Assembly (NCBI RefSeq): GCF_007753265.1
Contig: NZ_CP036349.1
Location: 4,435,363 to 4,499,362, forward strand
DNA from: Botrimarina mediterranea
GTDB lineage: Bacteria > Planctomycetota > Planctomycetia > Pirellulales > Lacipirellulaceae
Direction: 5' to 3'
DNA: 64,000 nucleotides
Of the stretch, positions 54,112 through 62,505 are shown piece after piece (position 1 is the first letter of the stretch; each line of letters begins with the position of its first letter). The notes under the pieces were generated by a model. It was not told the DNA's origin, made no database searches, and saw nothing but the letters and a program-made list of their open reading frames with translations. A program made the translations under genes and the position numbers.

Positions 54112-54900
54112 TTACCCGCCGCACCCTCCGCATCCTCCGCAGCCACCACCTCCGCAACCACTGTCGCCGCCCCCGCTGTCACTCCCGCATCCACTGCCGA
54201 AAAAAAGGCCCGTTCCACCGCAGCCGGAGTCACCACCGCGATGCCGTTTGCGATTGCCAGGCTTTCGACGACTCGCCACGGCAATATTGTAAACGATGGA
54301 TAAAACGATAGACGCACCGATCACCCACAAGAGCCAATGGGTCTGACCGAACAGTATCGGAGGCACGGCAGCGATGCCGCAGAAGACGACGCCTGCACTG
54401 GACGACGATCGACACCAAGGCTTCGGCACGAGCCACATCCGCTGCCGGTTCACCCGTACAAAATCCTTCGCCTCGCCGAATCGCACCACGCTCGGAGGCC
54501 AGACATCGGCGGGCGGCTCTTCGCTGAACACGTCGCGATAACTTGCGAGCGTTTCTTCGTACTGATCTTCAAAGCGCTGGCCCTCCGAGGCGCCCCCTTT
54601 CGTTGGGCCGTGATGCAATGGCCGGCCGAGGACTTCGCCACACAACTCACCCCAGTAGCTGCGGGTGTACGTAAGGTGGAGGTGCCACGCTTGATCGACC
54701 TCGTCGGAGGGCGTCACCTCGTGACCGGCGGTCATCGCTAGGAAGACGAACCGTTTGTATTCCTCGACGACACGGGCGGCATAGGGAACATCCCAACCGT
54801 TCTCCCTCGCCAATCGGCGGGTGAAGGTGAGCGACGCCGCCGGGTCGTCGAACTCGAAAGTCTCGAGCCTGCGCCACAGTTCGCGGTCGGTTGTTCTCAT
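54112..54900 (-). CDS. Glycine-rich domain (GRDP/DUF1399-like) membrane protein
   Basis: The protein has 262 residues from ATG 54900. Residues about 1-130 fit the glycine-rich-domain-containing family: the key motif DEVDQAWHLHLTYTRSYW (about residues 64-81) with its His pair, and the preceding MTAGHEVTPS. Two membrane segments follow (AGVVFCGIAAVPPILFG, LLWVIGASIVLSIVYNIAVA). The C-terminal tail of about 40 residues is made of Gly, Cys and Ser (GCGGTGLFFGSGCGSDSGGG and onward). Function is unknown. The tail may form disulfides or bind metal, which is inference. Confidence 0.8.
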   Translation of the reverse strand: MRTTDRELWRRLETFEFDDPAASLTFTRRLARENGWDVPYAARVVEEYKRFVFLAMTAGHEVTPSDEVDQAWHLHLTYTRSYWGELCGEVLGRPLHHGPTKGGASEGQRFEDQYEETLASYRDVFSEEPPADVWPPSVVRFGEAKDFVRVNRQRMWLVPKPWCRSSSSAGVVFCGIAAVPPILFGQTHWLLWVIGASIVLSIVYNIAVASRRKPGNRKRHRGGDSGCGGTGLFFGSGCGSDSGGGDSGCGGGGCGGCGGCGG

Positions 54901-55019
54901 CACGCCCCCTTCTAGGGTGAGGAACGTCGAGTAGGAGGGCGGCGCCAAACTTCATCTTGCCCAGCGCCCCGCAGTTGTGGTTAAGCTTACCCGAAATCCC
55001 TCGCCACGCCGCTAGCACG

Positions 55020-55259
55020 ATGGACGACCCCGGCAGCCATCTCGACCTCTCCAGCGACGCCACGCCCACCAAGGGGCCGGGCCAGGACCGCCGTGGTCGC
55101 TTCTTGGGAGTTACCTTCGAGTGCTGCGGCATCTACGCCCGGATCTACCAGAACCGGGCCGGAGACGCGTACGAGGGCCGCTGTCCCCGTTGCATGGGGA
55201 GGATCCGGATCGGCATTGGGCCGGACGGCGGCAATACGCGGTTCTTCGTGGCGCGTTAG
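55020..55259 (+). CDS. Small cysteine-pair (zinc-ribbon-like) protein
   Basis: The protein has 79 residues from ATG 55020. ECCGIYARIYQN is followed by YEGRCPRCMGRIRIGIG, giving a Cys-Cys and a CxxC pair that could form a zinc site. The end (GPDGGNTRFFVAR) is conserved-looking. Similar short proteins are frequent in planctomycetes, and none has a known role to my knowledge. It is followed by palindromic repeat F. Confidence 0.7.
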   Translation: MDDPGSHLDLSSDATPTKGPGQDRRGRFLGVTFECCGIYARIYQNRAGDAYEGRCPRCMGRIRIGIGPDGGNTRFFVAR

Positions 55260-55262
55260 GTC

Positions 55263-55326
55263 TGGCGCCGCTAAGCCGCAAGCGGCGTGTCCTGAACCGT
55301 CAGCCGCTTGCGGCTTAGCGGCGCCA
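55263..55326. repeat. Palindromic repeat family F
   Basis: A perfect 24-base inverted repeat (55263-55286 with 55303-55326) with TGGCGCCGCTAAGCCGCAAG in the arm and a 16-base loop. It starts four bases after the stop of the small zinc-ribbon-like gene. It is possibly a terminator, although no T-tract follows. Confidence 0.88.
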
Positions 55327-55413
55327 TCACCGGCTCCCTCCGCGCGCTCTTGCGTCGCCAGCACGGTTTTTCCTACGGTCCGCGGCCCGAACTCCGCGCC
55401 CCCCTGGAACCCC

Positions 55414-55920
55414 ATGGCGATCGACTATCAAGTCCGCCGCTGTACGCGCCGCTGCGCCGCCGCCGACCGTGAGCTGACGGCTGGGGAGTCGTTCGTGTCG
55501 GTGCTGGTAGACGAGGGCGCCGAAGTAGTGCGCCGCGATTACTCGGCGGTCGCTTGGAACGGTCCGCCCGAGGGGACGATCGCTTGGTGGCGATCGACGA
55601 TGCCCGGCAATGGCGAAGCGAAGCCCGCGCCGCGCGAAGCGTTACTCGCCCTGCTCGACGAGTGGGCCGACAAGCCCGAAGAGGCGCCCGCGCGCTATCT
55701 GCTTGCGCTGCTGCTCGTGCGTCGCCGGGTGCTACGGCTGCAAGGCGAGGGCTTCCTCGATGGCCTGCACGGCAAAGAAACCAAGCAAGGCGACGTCGAA
55801 ACGCTCACGCTCGTGTGCCGCGAGCGCGACGATCCGATCGAGATCGCCATCACGCCGCCTAGCGCCGAAGAGGCGCCGCGGCTGCAAGAGCGCCTGAGCG
55901 AACTACTCGGCGCCGCTTGA
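55414..55920 (+). CDS. Conserved hypothetical protein
   Basis: The protein has 168 residues from ATG 55414. The N-terminus has closely spaced cysteines (RRCTRRCAAADREL) followed by GESFVSVLVDEG. The middle has HxM-free helices (EALLALLDEWADKPEEAPARYLLALLLVRRRVL), and LTLVCRERDDPIEIAITPP is near the end. I do not recognise a named family. Its stop lies 17 bases before the start of the next lipoprotein gene, so the two are probably co-transcribed. Confidence 0.7.
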   Translation: MAIDYQVRRCTRRCAAADRELTAGESFVSVLVDEGAEVVRRDYSAVAWNGPPEGTIAWWRSTMPGNGEAKPAPREALLALLDEWADKPEEAPARYLLALLLVRRRVLRLQGEGFLDGLHGKETKQGDVETLTLVCRERDDPIEIAITPPSAEEAPRLQERLSELLGAA

Positions 55921-55937
55921 CCCCCAATCGACCTAAC

Positions 55938-57086
55938 ATGCGAACCGACCAATCACTGCTCGCTCGACTCGTCGCGACTTGCGCTGCGCTGGTCGTGATC
56001 GTGTCGTCGATGGGCGCGAGCTGCTCGCCGCGGTTGGGATCGCCATTCGGTATCTCCGGCCCGCCGGCGCCGGTGGTGCTCTCGCCTACCTCGAGCGCCG
56101 CGGAGGTCGTCGCCGCGATCAACGCCAACGCTTCGCGGATCCAAACCTACCAAGCGCCGTCGGCGTCGATCTCGATGCCCCAGTCGGCCGGCCTGCCGCT
56201 GGTGTCGGCGAGCATCGCGGTGGAGCGCCCGCAGCGGTTCCGCATGCGGGCCACGACCGGCGTCTCCGGCCCTGAACTCGACCTCGGCAGCAACGACGAA
56301 CGCTTCTGGATCTGGGCCCGCCGTAATGACCCGCCCGCGCTCTACACGGCGCGGCACGACCAGTGGGCCACGAGCCCGATGAAGGGCCAAGTCCCGATCG
56401 AGCCGGCGTGGCTGATCGACGCCTTGGGACTCGTCCAGCTCGACCCCACCGCGGCGTACGTCGGCCCCCTGCCCCGCGACAACAACACGATCGAGCTTCG
56501 CGCGCAAACTGCCAACGGCGTGCGGGTGTTGATCGTCGACGCTCAGACCGCCTGGGTGCGCGAACAACACGTCTACGATAACGCCGGCGCGCTGACGGCG
56601 AGCGTCGTCGCCGACAACTTCCGCTACGACCAGACGACGCAGACCTCGCTCCCCGAGCGCGTCCGGGTGAACGTCCCCGCGGCAGGACTCGACCTCACGA
56701 TCAACGCGGGCCAAATCGTCATCAACGCCCCCGTAGGCGACGGCGGTCAGCTCTGGAGCCTGCCGCAGTTGGGGTCGTACCCCGTGGTGGACCTGATCGC
56801 CCCCGGCGGCGTGCAAGGCGCCACGAAGGGCCCCTGGGACCTCTCAGGAACCGGCTCGGTGTACGGCCAGCCCGGCTCGCTTGTCGAGTCGTACGCGTCA
56901 ACGACGCCCGTCGCATCACAAGCAACGGCGCCAATCACGACGGCGCCGACCACACGCGCGCCGAACACGCCCAGTCAAAGGCCGAGCGTTTATCCTTCGC
57001 CGGCGACCGCACAGGTGGCGCCCGTAACGTTGCCGCAAGCAAGCGGCTTCGTCGGCCTACCAGCGGGCGGCCGAGCGCTAGAATGA
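55938..57086 (+). CDS. Lipoprotein with LolA-like features
   Basis: The protein has 382 residues from ATG 55938; a TTG at 55917 overlaps the preceding gene by four bases and would add seven residues. The lipobox is SSMGASC. The mature part has the pattern of outer-membrane lipoprotein sorting proteins (helix AAEVVAAINANASRIQTYQA, then ISMPQSAGLPLVSASIAVER and PQRFRMRATTG). The last 80 residues are Pro/Thr/Ser/Ala-rich low complexity. A true LolA is periplasmic and soluble, so this could be a planctomycete-type relative. Its stop overlaps the left arm of the GAGCCG repeat. Confidence 0.7.
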   Translation: MRTDQSLLARLVATCAALVVIVSSMGASCSPRLGSPFGISGPPAPVVLSPTSSAAEVVAAINANASRIQTYQAPSASISMPQSAGLPLVSASIAVERPQRFRMRATTGVSGPELDLGSNDERFWIWARRNDPPALYTARHDQWATSPMKGQVPIEPAWLIDALGLVQLDPTAAYVGPLPRDNNTIELRAQTANGVRVLIVDAQTAWVREQHVYDNAGALTASVVADNFRYDQTTQTSLPERVRVNVPAAGLDLTINAGQIVINAPVGDGGQLWSLPQLGSYPVVDLIAPGGVQGATKGPWDLSGTGSVYGQPGSLVESYASTTPVASQATAPITTAPTTRAPNTPSQRPSVYPSPATAQVAPVTLPQASGFVGLPAGGRALE

Positions 57087-57160
57087 GCCGTCGGCGCTAG
57101 CCGCGGGTGCGCCACGGACCGTGTTCCACCACAACCCGCGGCTAGCGCCAACGGCTCATT
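57082..57160. repeat. Palindromic GAGCCG-GCTAGCCGCGGGT repeat
   Basis: Arms of 27 bases (57082-57108 and 57134-57160) pair with only a small mismatch (GTCGGC versus GCCAAC). The left arm contains the stop codon of the LolA-like gene. It lies between two convergent genes. A single related arm lies at 50428-50452. Confidence 0.85.
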
Positions 57161-57166
57161 GACGGA

Positions 57167-57742
57167 TCAATGCGAGCCGCCGCTTTGGCGCATCCGCATC
57201 CGGGCGCGGCTCAGCACAGGGCCGATCGTGTTGACCGGCAGGCCCACGGCGTGGCTGATCTCGTTGTACGAGCGGCCTTCGAGGTGGTACATGCGGACTA
57301 CCTGGGCGTCGGGCTCGGGCAAGCCGCCGAGCATGTGATCGACCTCTTCGCGATCGGCGACACGCTGTTCGACCGGCGCTTCGCCGTTGGGGATGTCGGC
57401 CGGGTAGCCCGGGGCGTACATCGCGACAGGGGTCTGCCCGGCCTTCTGCATCAGCCGCCGGACCACGACGCGGCGCGCGATCACCGAGAGATACACGTGC
57501 AACGCGCTGCGGCGTTGGAAACGACGGAGCACGGCCTTATCGCGCTCCAGCAGCGTGACGAAGACCTCGGCGATGAGGTCCTCACGATCCGCCGGCGTGA
57601 TCCGCACGCCGCGGCAGTCGGCCGCGTGGCTGACGACGTGTGAGATCAGGCCGATAAAGCGATCGACGAACAACGGCCAAGCATTGGCGTCTCCGCCAAG
57701 CAGGGAGTCGAGTAGATCACGGTCGTTCGGTAAGAGAGGCAC
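57167..57742 (-). CDS. RNA polymerase sigma factor, ECF-like
   Basis: The protein has 191 residues from ATG 57742. Region 2 is seen in DREDLIAEVFVTLLERDKA and the following VLRRFQRRSALHVYLSVIAR, with the DNA-melting part near RRVVVRRLM. Region 4 is seen in LPEPDAQVVRMYHLEGRSYN and EISHAVGLPVNTIGPVLSRA. The spacing matches planctomycete ECF-type sigma factors rather than housekeeping sigma70. No anti-sigma factor or kinase gene is adjacent, so the activating signal is not visible. It is divergent from the ferredoxin gene. Confidence 0.88.
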   Translation of the reverse strand: MPLLPNDRDLLDSLLGGDANAWPLFVDRFIGLISHVVSHAADCRGVRITPADREDLIAEVFVTLLERDKAVLRRFQRRSALHVYLSVIARRVVVRRLMQKAGQTPVAMYAPGYPADIPNGEAPVEQRVADREEVDHMLGGLPEPDAQVVRMYHLEGRSYNEISHAVGLPVNTIGPVLSRARMRMRQSGGSH

Positions 57743-58354
57743 TTACGGTCCCCTGCAGTCAGCGGATCGAGACCACGGTCCGTCGCGGTGTTGCGGCGGC
57801 CGCGGTTGGCGCCCCTTCGTTCTGTCCCGGTTCGTGTTTCCGGTAGCTTTCTTGGATGGAACGCCTCTTCCGACGATCCATCGCAAGCGCCTTTTCAACT
57901 GAGTGATGATCAATCGAATGGCGGCGTTCGCTAGCCCCGCGTTCGCCTACGCCAGCGGAACCGACTTGGTTCGACGGACGCTACCAAAAGGTTCGGCTGT
58001 TGGACGGGGGCTTATCGCACGCAAAACCTTGTCGCGGCATGCTTTCCCGCTGCAAAGTTAGGCAGGCAACGCCTCCACCAATCGTACGCAGCGCCGGCGC
58101 CGCAAGCAACCAGTTCGCGGGGCGTTGACATTGCTGCGCAGTGGTCCTAGCTTGCCCAATCAGAGCGACCGGCTACGATGCGTAAGCGGTTACCCAGCAA
58201 CGACTTGCCGCCGCTCTATTGATACCCAGTCGCAACAAGCCACCCCGGCTCAAGGCGCCCCGGCCCCAAGGCCGATGGCTCCAAAACGGCCGCAAAGCCA
58301 TCCAAGACCAATCCACCGCCAAAGCGGTCAATATCTAGCAGGAGAAACTCCCCG
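57743..58354. other. Long intergenic region between divergent genes
   Basis: About 610 bases lie between the sigma factor (minus) and ferredoxin (plus). No frame has recognisable content. AGGAGA at about 58340 is the likely ribosome site of fdxA. Both promoters should lie here, and the region is long enough for several regulatory sites that I cannot identify. Confidence 0.5.
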
Positions 58355-58633
58355 ATGCCGCACGTCGTCACCCAGCCCTGCTTCAACTGCAAGTACACCG
58401 ACTGCGTGGTCGTCTGCCCGGTGGAGTGCTTCTACGAGGGCGAGAAGATGCTCTACATCCACCCGGACGAGTGCATCGACTGCGAGGCATGCGTGCCCGA
58501 GTGCCCCGTCGAGGCGATCTACCACGAGGACAACGTCCCCGACGAGTGGAAGGACTTCATCGCCCTGAACGCCGAGATGTCGCCGCAAAGCGAAGTCATC
58601 ACCGAAAAGAAGGAACCCCTCGCCGACAATTAA
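58355..58633 (+). CDS. fdxA: 7Fe ferredoxin
   Basis: The protein has 92 residues with AGGAGA upstream. The N-terminal cluster site reads CFNCKYTDCVVVCPVECFYE and the second CIDCEACVPECPVEAI, the arrangement of FdxA-type ferredoxins with one [3Fe-4S] and one [4Fe-4S] cluster. YHEDNVPDEWKDFIALNAEM and the acidic tail are typical of the family. It carries electrons in the cytoplasm. It is convergent with the HNH gene, with a strong bidirectional hairpin between them. Confidence 0.95.
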   Translation: MPHVVTQPCFNCKYTDCVVVCPVECFYEGEKMLYIHPDECIDCEACVPECPVEAIYHEDNVPDEWKDFIALNAEMSPQSEVITEKKEPLADN

Positions 58634-58683
58634 GCCGGCGAAGGGTTTTCGAGATCGAATACGCGTTTGATACGCGATACGCA

Positions 58684-58714
58684 TTTAGCCCCCGGTCATT
58701 GACCGGGGGCTAAA
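58684..58714. terminator. Bidirectional hairpin between convergent genes
   Basis: A 15-base perfect palindrome (58684-58698 with 58700-58714, arm TTTAGCCCCCGGTCA). T-rich and A-rich flanks occur on both sides, so it can end transcripts from both fdxA and the HNH gene. Confidence 0.85.
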
Positions 58715-58722
58715 TTTATGCC

Positions 58723-59403
58723 TCAACGCAGATCCACCGACCAATACGCCGCGTCGACAAACGTCCGCCAGCTGACGTACTTCGGGTTCCCCAGCTTGAT
58801 CGCCAGCAGGGGGCTGCGCTTGGGACGGACCGGCTTCTTCGCCAGCTTCATGCCGGCTTCGTCGGGGGTGCGGCCCCCCTTGCGGACGTTGCAGCGCACG
58901 CAAGCGCAGACCACGTTCTCCCAGGTGGTCTCGCCGCCACGGCAGCTCGGCACCACATGGTCGATCGACAGCTCACTGGTCGGGAACGTCTTGTTGCAAT
59001 ACTGGCACTTGCCGCCGTCGCGGGCGAACAGGTTCCGGCGGTTGAGGCGCACCCGCTGGCGGGGAACGCGATCGTAGTGCAGTAGACGCAGGATCCGTGG
59101 CGCCTGGATCTGGAAGTTGATCGACCGCACCCAGTCGGCGTGCGGGTCGGGCTCCATGTCTTCCGGGAACTGCGCGCGGAGAGCGCTGAGGTCACGCCAC
59201 GAGTCGAAGTCGTAGTTGGCGTACTGGCCATCCTCGATGTGAATGACCTCGGCCAACTCGCGCAGCAGCAGCGTGAACGCCCGGCGCACATCGATCACGT
59301 GAATCGCCATGTACTGGCGGTTCAGGACCAGAACGCTCGCATGGAGCGCCGACATGCCGTTGTTCGGCGTCGGGTGGGTCGGCAGATAGGCAGCGGTCGC
59401 CAT
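58723..59403 (-). CDS. HNH endonuclease family protein
   Basis: The protein has 226 residues. The HNH motif is complete: KCQYCNKTFP, then ELSIDHVVPSCRGGETTWEN with the catalytic His, and VVCACVRCNVRKGGRTP as the second zinc pair. The first 100 residues form a separate domain (LVLNRQYMAIHVIDVRRAF and onward) that defines a widespread chromosomal HNH family. These stand-alone proteins are common in planctomycetes and cyanobacteria and are not restriction enzymes with a partner methylase; no methylase gene is nearby. The role is unknown, perhaps in DNA repair. Confidence 0.9.
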   Translation of the reverse strand: MATAAYLPTHPTPNNGMSALHASVLVLNRQYMAIHVIDVRRAFTLLLRELAEVIHIEDGQYANYDFDSWRDLSALRAQFPEDMEPDPHADWVRSINFQIQAPRILRLLHYDRVPRQRVRLNRRNLFARDGGKCQYCNKTFPTSELSIDHVVPSCRGGETTWENVVCACVRCNVRKGGRTPDEAGMKLAKKPVRPKRSPLLAIKLGNPKYVSWRTFVDAAYWSVDLR

Positions 59404-59907
59404 AGAGACTCGTCACTCCCAAATCCGTGTTTTAGGGGCCGCGCTTAGCGGGCCTGAAAACTACGCCTACAAACGGGGCATACGAAAACAGGCGCCGCTC
59501 CGCGACGCCTACGAACGTCTACCGGACTCGTCGTGACGGGGACATGTTCGCGCACAGGGCGCGTCCATCGGCTGCCGAGCTGAATTGCGAGAATCTCAGT
59601 GTTGCAAGAATCCCAACCCACTCGGCGATCGACGGATTGTCCACCGGATACCCCCATCGTAATCCAGCGGTAGCAGGGGGACTAGTCGGAACAGGGGCTC
59701 TCCGGGGGCGTCTTCACCAACTTCCGTTCGCCGCTTCGCCAAATCTTCAAACAAGGCCGCTCTTCGGCTTGATGGGCGGCTGCGCTTGTCCTTAGGATGA
59801 TCACCAGAGGCGCAGAGATGTGGCTCGGAGCAATTCCTACCGTCACGGATTGGCGGAACCCTTGGCGGCAAAGCCATTTCGACGCCATTTCGATAAGGCG
59901 CTTACCG
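59404..59907. other. Intergenic region
   Basis: About 500 bases. A minus frame at 59445-59657 ends in VCPVCRRS with one CxxC pair, but without other support. A second minus frame at 59596-59877 shows nothing. The promoters of the HNH gene and of the 99-residue protein presumably lie here. Confidence 0.45.
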
Positions 59908-60207
59908 ATGATTCACTTCACCTGCGATTGTTGCGGCCGGGCGATCAACCAGACGAGCGAGACCCGCTACGTCGTCCGTATGGAGGTCTACGCCGCCCTC
60001 GACGATGAGGCCGGCAACACCGCCGAAGAGGCCGATCACCTTGGAGAGATCGAGGACCTGCTTGAGCGGATGGACGACATCGACGCCGACCTCGACGAGG
60101 CCCTCTACCGTCATGTCCGCTACGACCTCTGCCCCGACTGCCGCGAGCGGTTCCTCCGCAACCCGCTGGGCCGCGTCGCCTCGCGCACGAGCTACAGCGA
60201 AAATTAG
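59908..60207 (+). CDS. Small zinc-ribbon-like protein with acidic middle
   Basis: The protein has 99 residues from ATG 59908. Metal-type Cys pairs are at the ends: TCDCCGRAI (residues 5-13) and LCPDCRERF (about 77-85). The middle is strongly acidic (EADHLGEIEDLLERMDDIDA). No known family; small proteins of this form recur in planctomycetes. It is followed by a tandem repeat and the GspF-like gene on the same strand. Confidence 0.72.
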   Translation: MIHFTCDCCGRAINQTSETRYVVRMEVYAALDDEAGNTAEEADHLGEIEDLLERMDDIDADLDEALYRHVRYDLCPDCRERFLRNPLGRVASRTSYSEN

Positions 60208-60237
60208 GGGCGAGTCTTGAGACTGTAGACGACAGGG

Positions 60238-60279
60238 TTGGAGTACTTACTCTTTCATTTGGAGTACTTACTCTTTCAT
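60238..60279 (+). repeat. 21-bp tandem direct repeat
   Basis: Two perfect copies of a 21-base unit (TTGGAGTACTTACTCTTTCA plus T) lie side by side, about 80 bases before the GspF-like start. It appears lower in G+C than its surroundings and could be a recent duplication or a paired protein binding site. Confidence 0.85.
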
Positions 60280-60357
60280 GTAGTAAAGCCCTCTGCGGCT
60301 CGCTTGCGAGCCGCCCTGCTTCCTCAAGTCTCAAGCCTGCAGCCTCCCCCCTCCCAC

Positions 60358-61401
60358 ATGCTCACCGCCGGCGTCCCCGCATCGGCGAAGACGCTCGCCG
60401 CACTCTGCGACCGTGTCGCGATCTCGCTCGACGCCGGCATCGACCTCCGCCGTATCTGGCGCAGCGAAGGCGAGCGGCTATCGGGGCGCGGCGCTAAGGC
60501 TTGTTCGGAAGTCGCCGACGCAATCCAGCGCGGCGACTCGATCGACAAGGCGATCGCCGAGGCCGGGCCGTTCTTCCCGCCGCTGATGGTCGAGCTGGTC
60601 CGCGTCGGCGACCAAACCGGCACGGCCGACGAAGTCTTCCATCGCCTCGCGCAGCACTACCAGCGCCAAGTCAGTCGCGCGCGCGAGTTCCGCGGCGCCA
60701 TACTCTGGCCGGTCATCCAACTAGTCCTCGCCCTTGGGATCGTCGGCGTGCTGATCGCCATCGGCGGCATCCTCAAGGACGGCAAAGGTCAACCGATCGA
60801 CATGGTCGGCTTCGGCATGACGGGCGCCAGCGGACTCGTGACGTACGTAGGTCTGCTGATCGGGACCGCCCTGGTAGCAGCCCTCACTTGGCTCGCGGTG
60901 CGCCGCCGACCCGAGTGGGGCGCCAAGGTCCGCGGCTGGGCGAGTTCGATCCCCGTCATCGGCGACGCGCTGCAGAAGATCGCGCTGGCGCGGATCGCCT
61001 GGGCCTTGCGGCTGACGATGAACGTCGCCATGGACCTACGCAAAGTCGGCCCCGTGGTGCTTCGCGCGTCGGACAACGACCGCTACTCCCGCCACGCCGC
61101 CAACGTCTCCGCGATGGTGGGCCGCGGCGAGCCGCTCTCAAAGTGCTTCGCCGCAACAAAGGCGTTCCCGCAGCCTTTCCTCGATCACCTCGACGTGGCC
61201 GAACAAACCGGCACGATCGTCGAATCGATGGACCGCCTCTCGAAACGCTACGACGAAGAAGCCGAGCACGCCGTCGCGATGCTGACGCGCGTCGCCGCGT
61301 TCCTCGTGTGGGCCGCGATCGCAACGCTGATCATCGTGCTGATCTTCCGCGTGTTTGGGATGTATACGGGGATGATCAATGATGCGCTGAAGGAGATTTG
61401 A
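60358..61401 (+). CDS. Type II secretion/type IV pilus inner membrane protein (GspF/PilC-like)
   Basis: The protein has 347 residues from ATG 60358; an upstream in-frame start at 60238 falls in the tandem repeat. Two copies of the T2SSF domain are visible, each with the cytoplasmic helical part and its G-[DE]-x-T-G-like segment (VGDQTGTADEVFHRLAQHYQ and VAEQTGTIVESMDRLSKRYD). Membrane segments are at about 118-145, 160-185 and near the C-terminus (AAIATLIIVLIFRVF). It is the platform protein of a pilus or secretion machine, but no GspE, PilD or pilin genes are next to it, so it is a stand-alone copy. Confidence 0.88.
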   Translation: MLTAGVPASAKTLAALCDRVAISLDAGIDLRRIWRSEGERLSGRGAKACSEVADAIQRGDSIDKAIAEAGPFFPPLMVELVRVGDQTGTADEVFHRLAQHYQRQVSRAREFRGAILWPVIQLVLALGIVGVLIAIGGILKDGKGQPIDMVGFGMTGASGLVTYVGLLIGTALVAALTWLAVRRRPEWGAKVRGWASSIPVIGDALQKIALARIAWALRLTMNVAMDLRKVGPVVLRASDNDRYSRHAANVSAMVGRGEPLSKCFAATKAFPQPFLDHLDVAEQTGTIVESMDRLSKRYDEEAEHAVAMLTRVAAFLVWAAIATLIIVLIFRVFGMYTGMINDALKEI

Positions 61402-61475
61402 GGGACCGGGCGTCTCAACAAATCACGCGCACAAGTCACGCCCTCCGCGGAGACTTCGCGGTACCTTGCCGCACC

Positions 61476-61919
61476 TTAGGCAAGGATGATTTCGAGGAGC
61501 GTGTCGCCGTCGTCTAGGTTTCCAATCGTCTTGAAACCTAGACCACTGTACAAGGCAGAGGCCGCTCTGTTACTTGGTTTGTGCATGGTTCTGATACGTG
61601 TTCCACCTCGTTGTCGGATCTCTTCCAGGGCAAGCAACATCGCTTGAGCCGCATGGCCTTGACGTTGGTGGTCTTTATCGATCAGCAGCCGGAAGATCCA
61701 ATACAGATCTACGTCCTCCGGGTCATCTTCGTGGCAGTATGCCAGCATTCCCACCACCCTCTCGCTGTTGCAGATTGCGCGAAGTTGATGGTGTGGCTCA
61801 AACTTGGATTCGGCGATTGTTGAGACGTTGCTCGCAACGTAGCCTTGCTGGTGATCGTGCACCGAGAGTTTGGCGCAGGCGACCCAGTTCTCACGGGTTA
61901 CTTTTCGGAGCGTGACCAT
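61476..61919 (-). CDS. GNAT family N-acetyltransferase
   Basis: The protein has 147 residues. The acetyl-CoA site is LLIDKDHQRQGHAAQAMLLA (R/Q-x-x-G-x-G/A motif with one Ala substitution), followed by ASALYSGLGFKTIG, the usual final helix-strand motif. The early VGMLAYCHEDDPEDVDLYWI is consistent with spermine/spermidine or aminoglycoside acetyltransferase-like members. It transfers acetyl to an amine. The substrate is unknown. A single-gene unit convergent with the GspF gene. Confidence 0.9.
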   Translation of the reverse strand: MVTLRKVTRENWVACAKLSVHDHQQGYVASNVSTIAESKFEPHHQLRAICNSERVVGMLAYCHEDDPEDVDLYWIFRLLIDKDHQRQGHAAQAMLLALEEIRQRGGTRIRTMHKPSNRAASALYSGLGFKTIGNLDDGDTLLEIILA

Positions 61920-62200
61920 CCGCCTAGCTTACCAGAGAGGGCAAGTTGTCCCAGATATTCCGATGGTCTCCCGCTAAGTACAAATGAGTGAAACGCCGAA
62001 CGCACGAAGCTTGCCCGCATCGAGGGAGGGTAACTGAGCAGGCCGCCAGAATGGCGTTCGAACCCTGAGTCGACGACGAAGCGCCGTCGGCGACAAAAAT
62101 AGCCTGTCGCCTGCCCGCCACGTCGAGGCCGTGCATCAATACTCGTAACGCAGCGTGGCGAGATCATGGCGAAGCCATGTCGAGACCGCCCAAAAACCAG

Positions 62201-62283
62201 TACCGGAGGTGGGAGTCGAACCCACACGCCCTTGCGGGCAGCGGATTTTGAGTCCGCCGCGTCTGCCATTCCGCCACTCCGGC
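62201..62283 (-). tRNA. tRNA-Leu (CAA)
   Basis: It is read on the minus strand. The acceptor stem is GCCGGAG with CTCCGGT and discriminator A. The anticodon loop CTCAAAA gives anticodon CAA. A long variable arm (CTGCCCGCAAGGGCGT) marks it as class II, as expected for Leu. The T arm holds GGGTTCGACTCCC. CCA is not encoded. It sits in a gap between the GNAT and GH28 genes. Confidence 0.95.
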
Positions 62284-62505
62284 AAGGCTCGTCGGCCAAA
62301 CCCTGTTTGGGCAACGAGTTAGGCCATTATGCATCACGTTCTGGCGACGGCAAGCCGTCCCGCACACAGTGGTGACTACAGCGTGAGAGAGTGAGTTTGC
62401 GGTGAAAGTCGTTGCCCATTGACTCCAGGTGGCCGACAACGGGGTTTAGCGGTCGTAGCCGCGGCACTCCTCGCTCTCCTCCCCCTCCTCGACCGGCTAG
62501 TCGTC

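Noticed and set aside
59445-59657. Minus-strand frame ending in a CPVC pair
   Set aside because: A single CxxC is insufficient; the remainder is low-complexity and the start context is weak.
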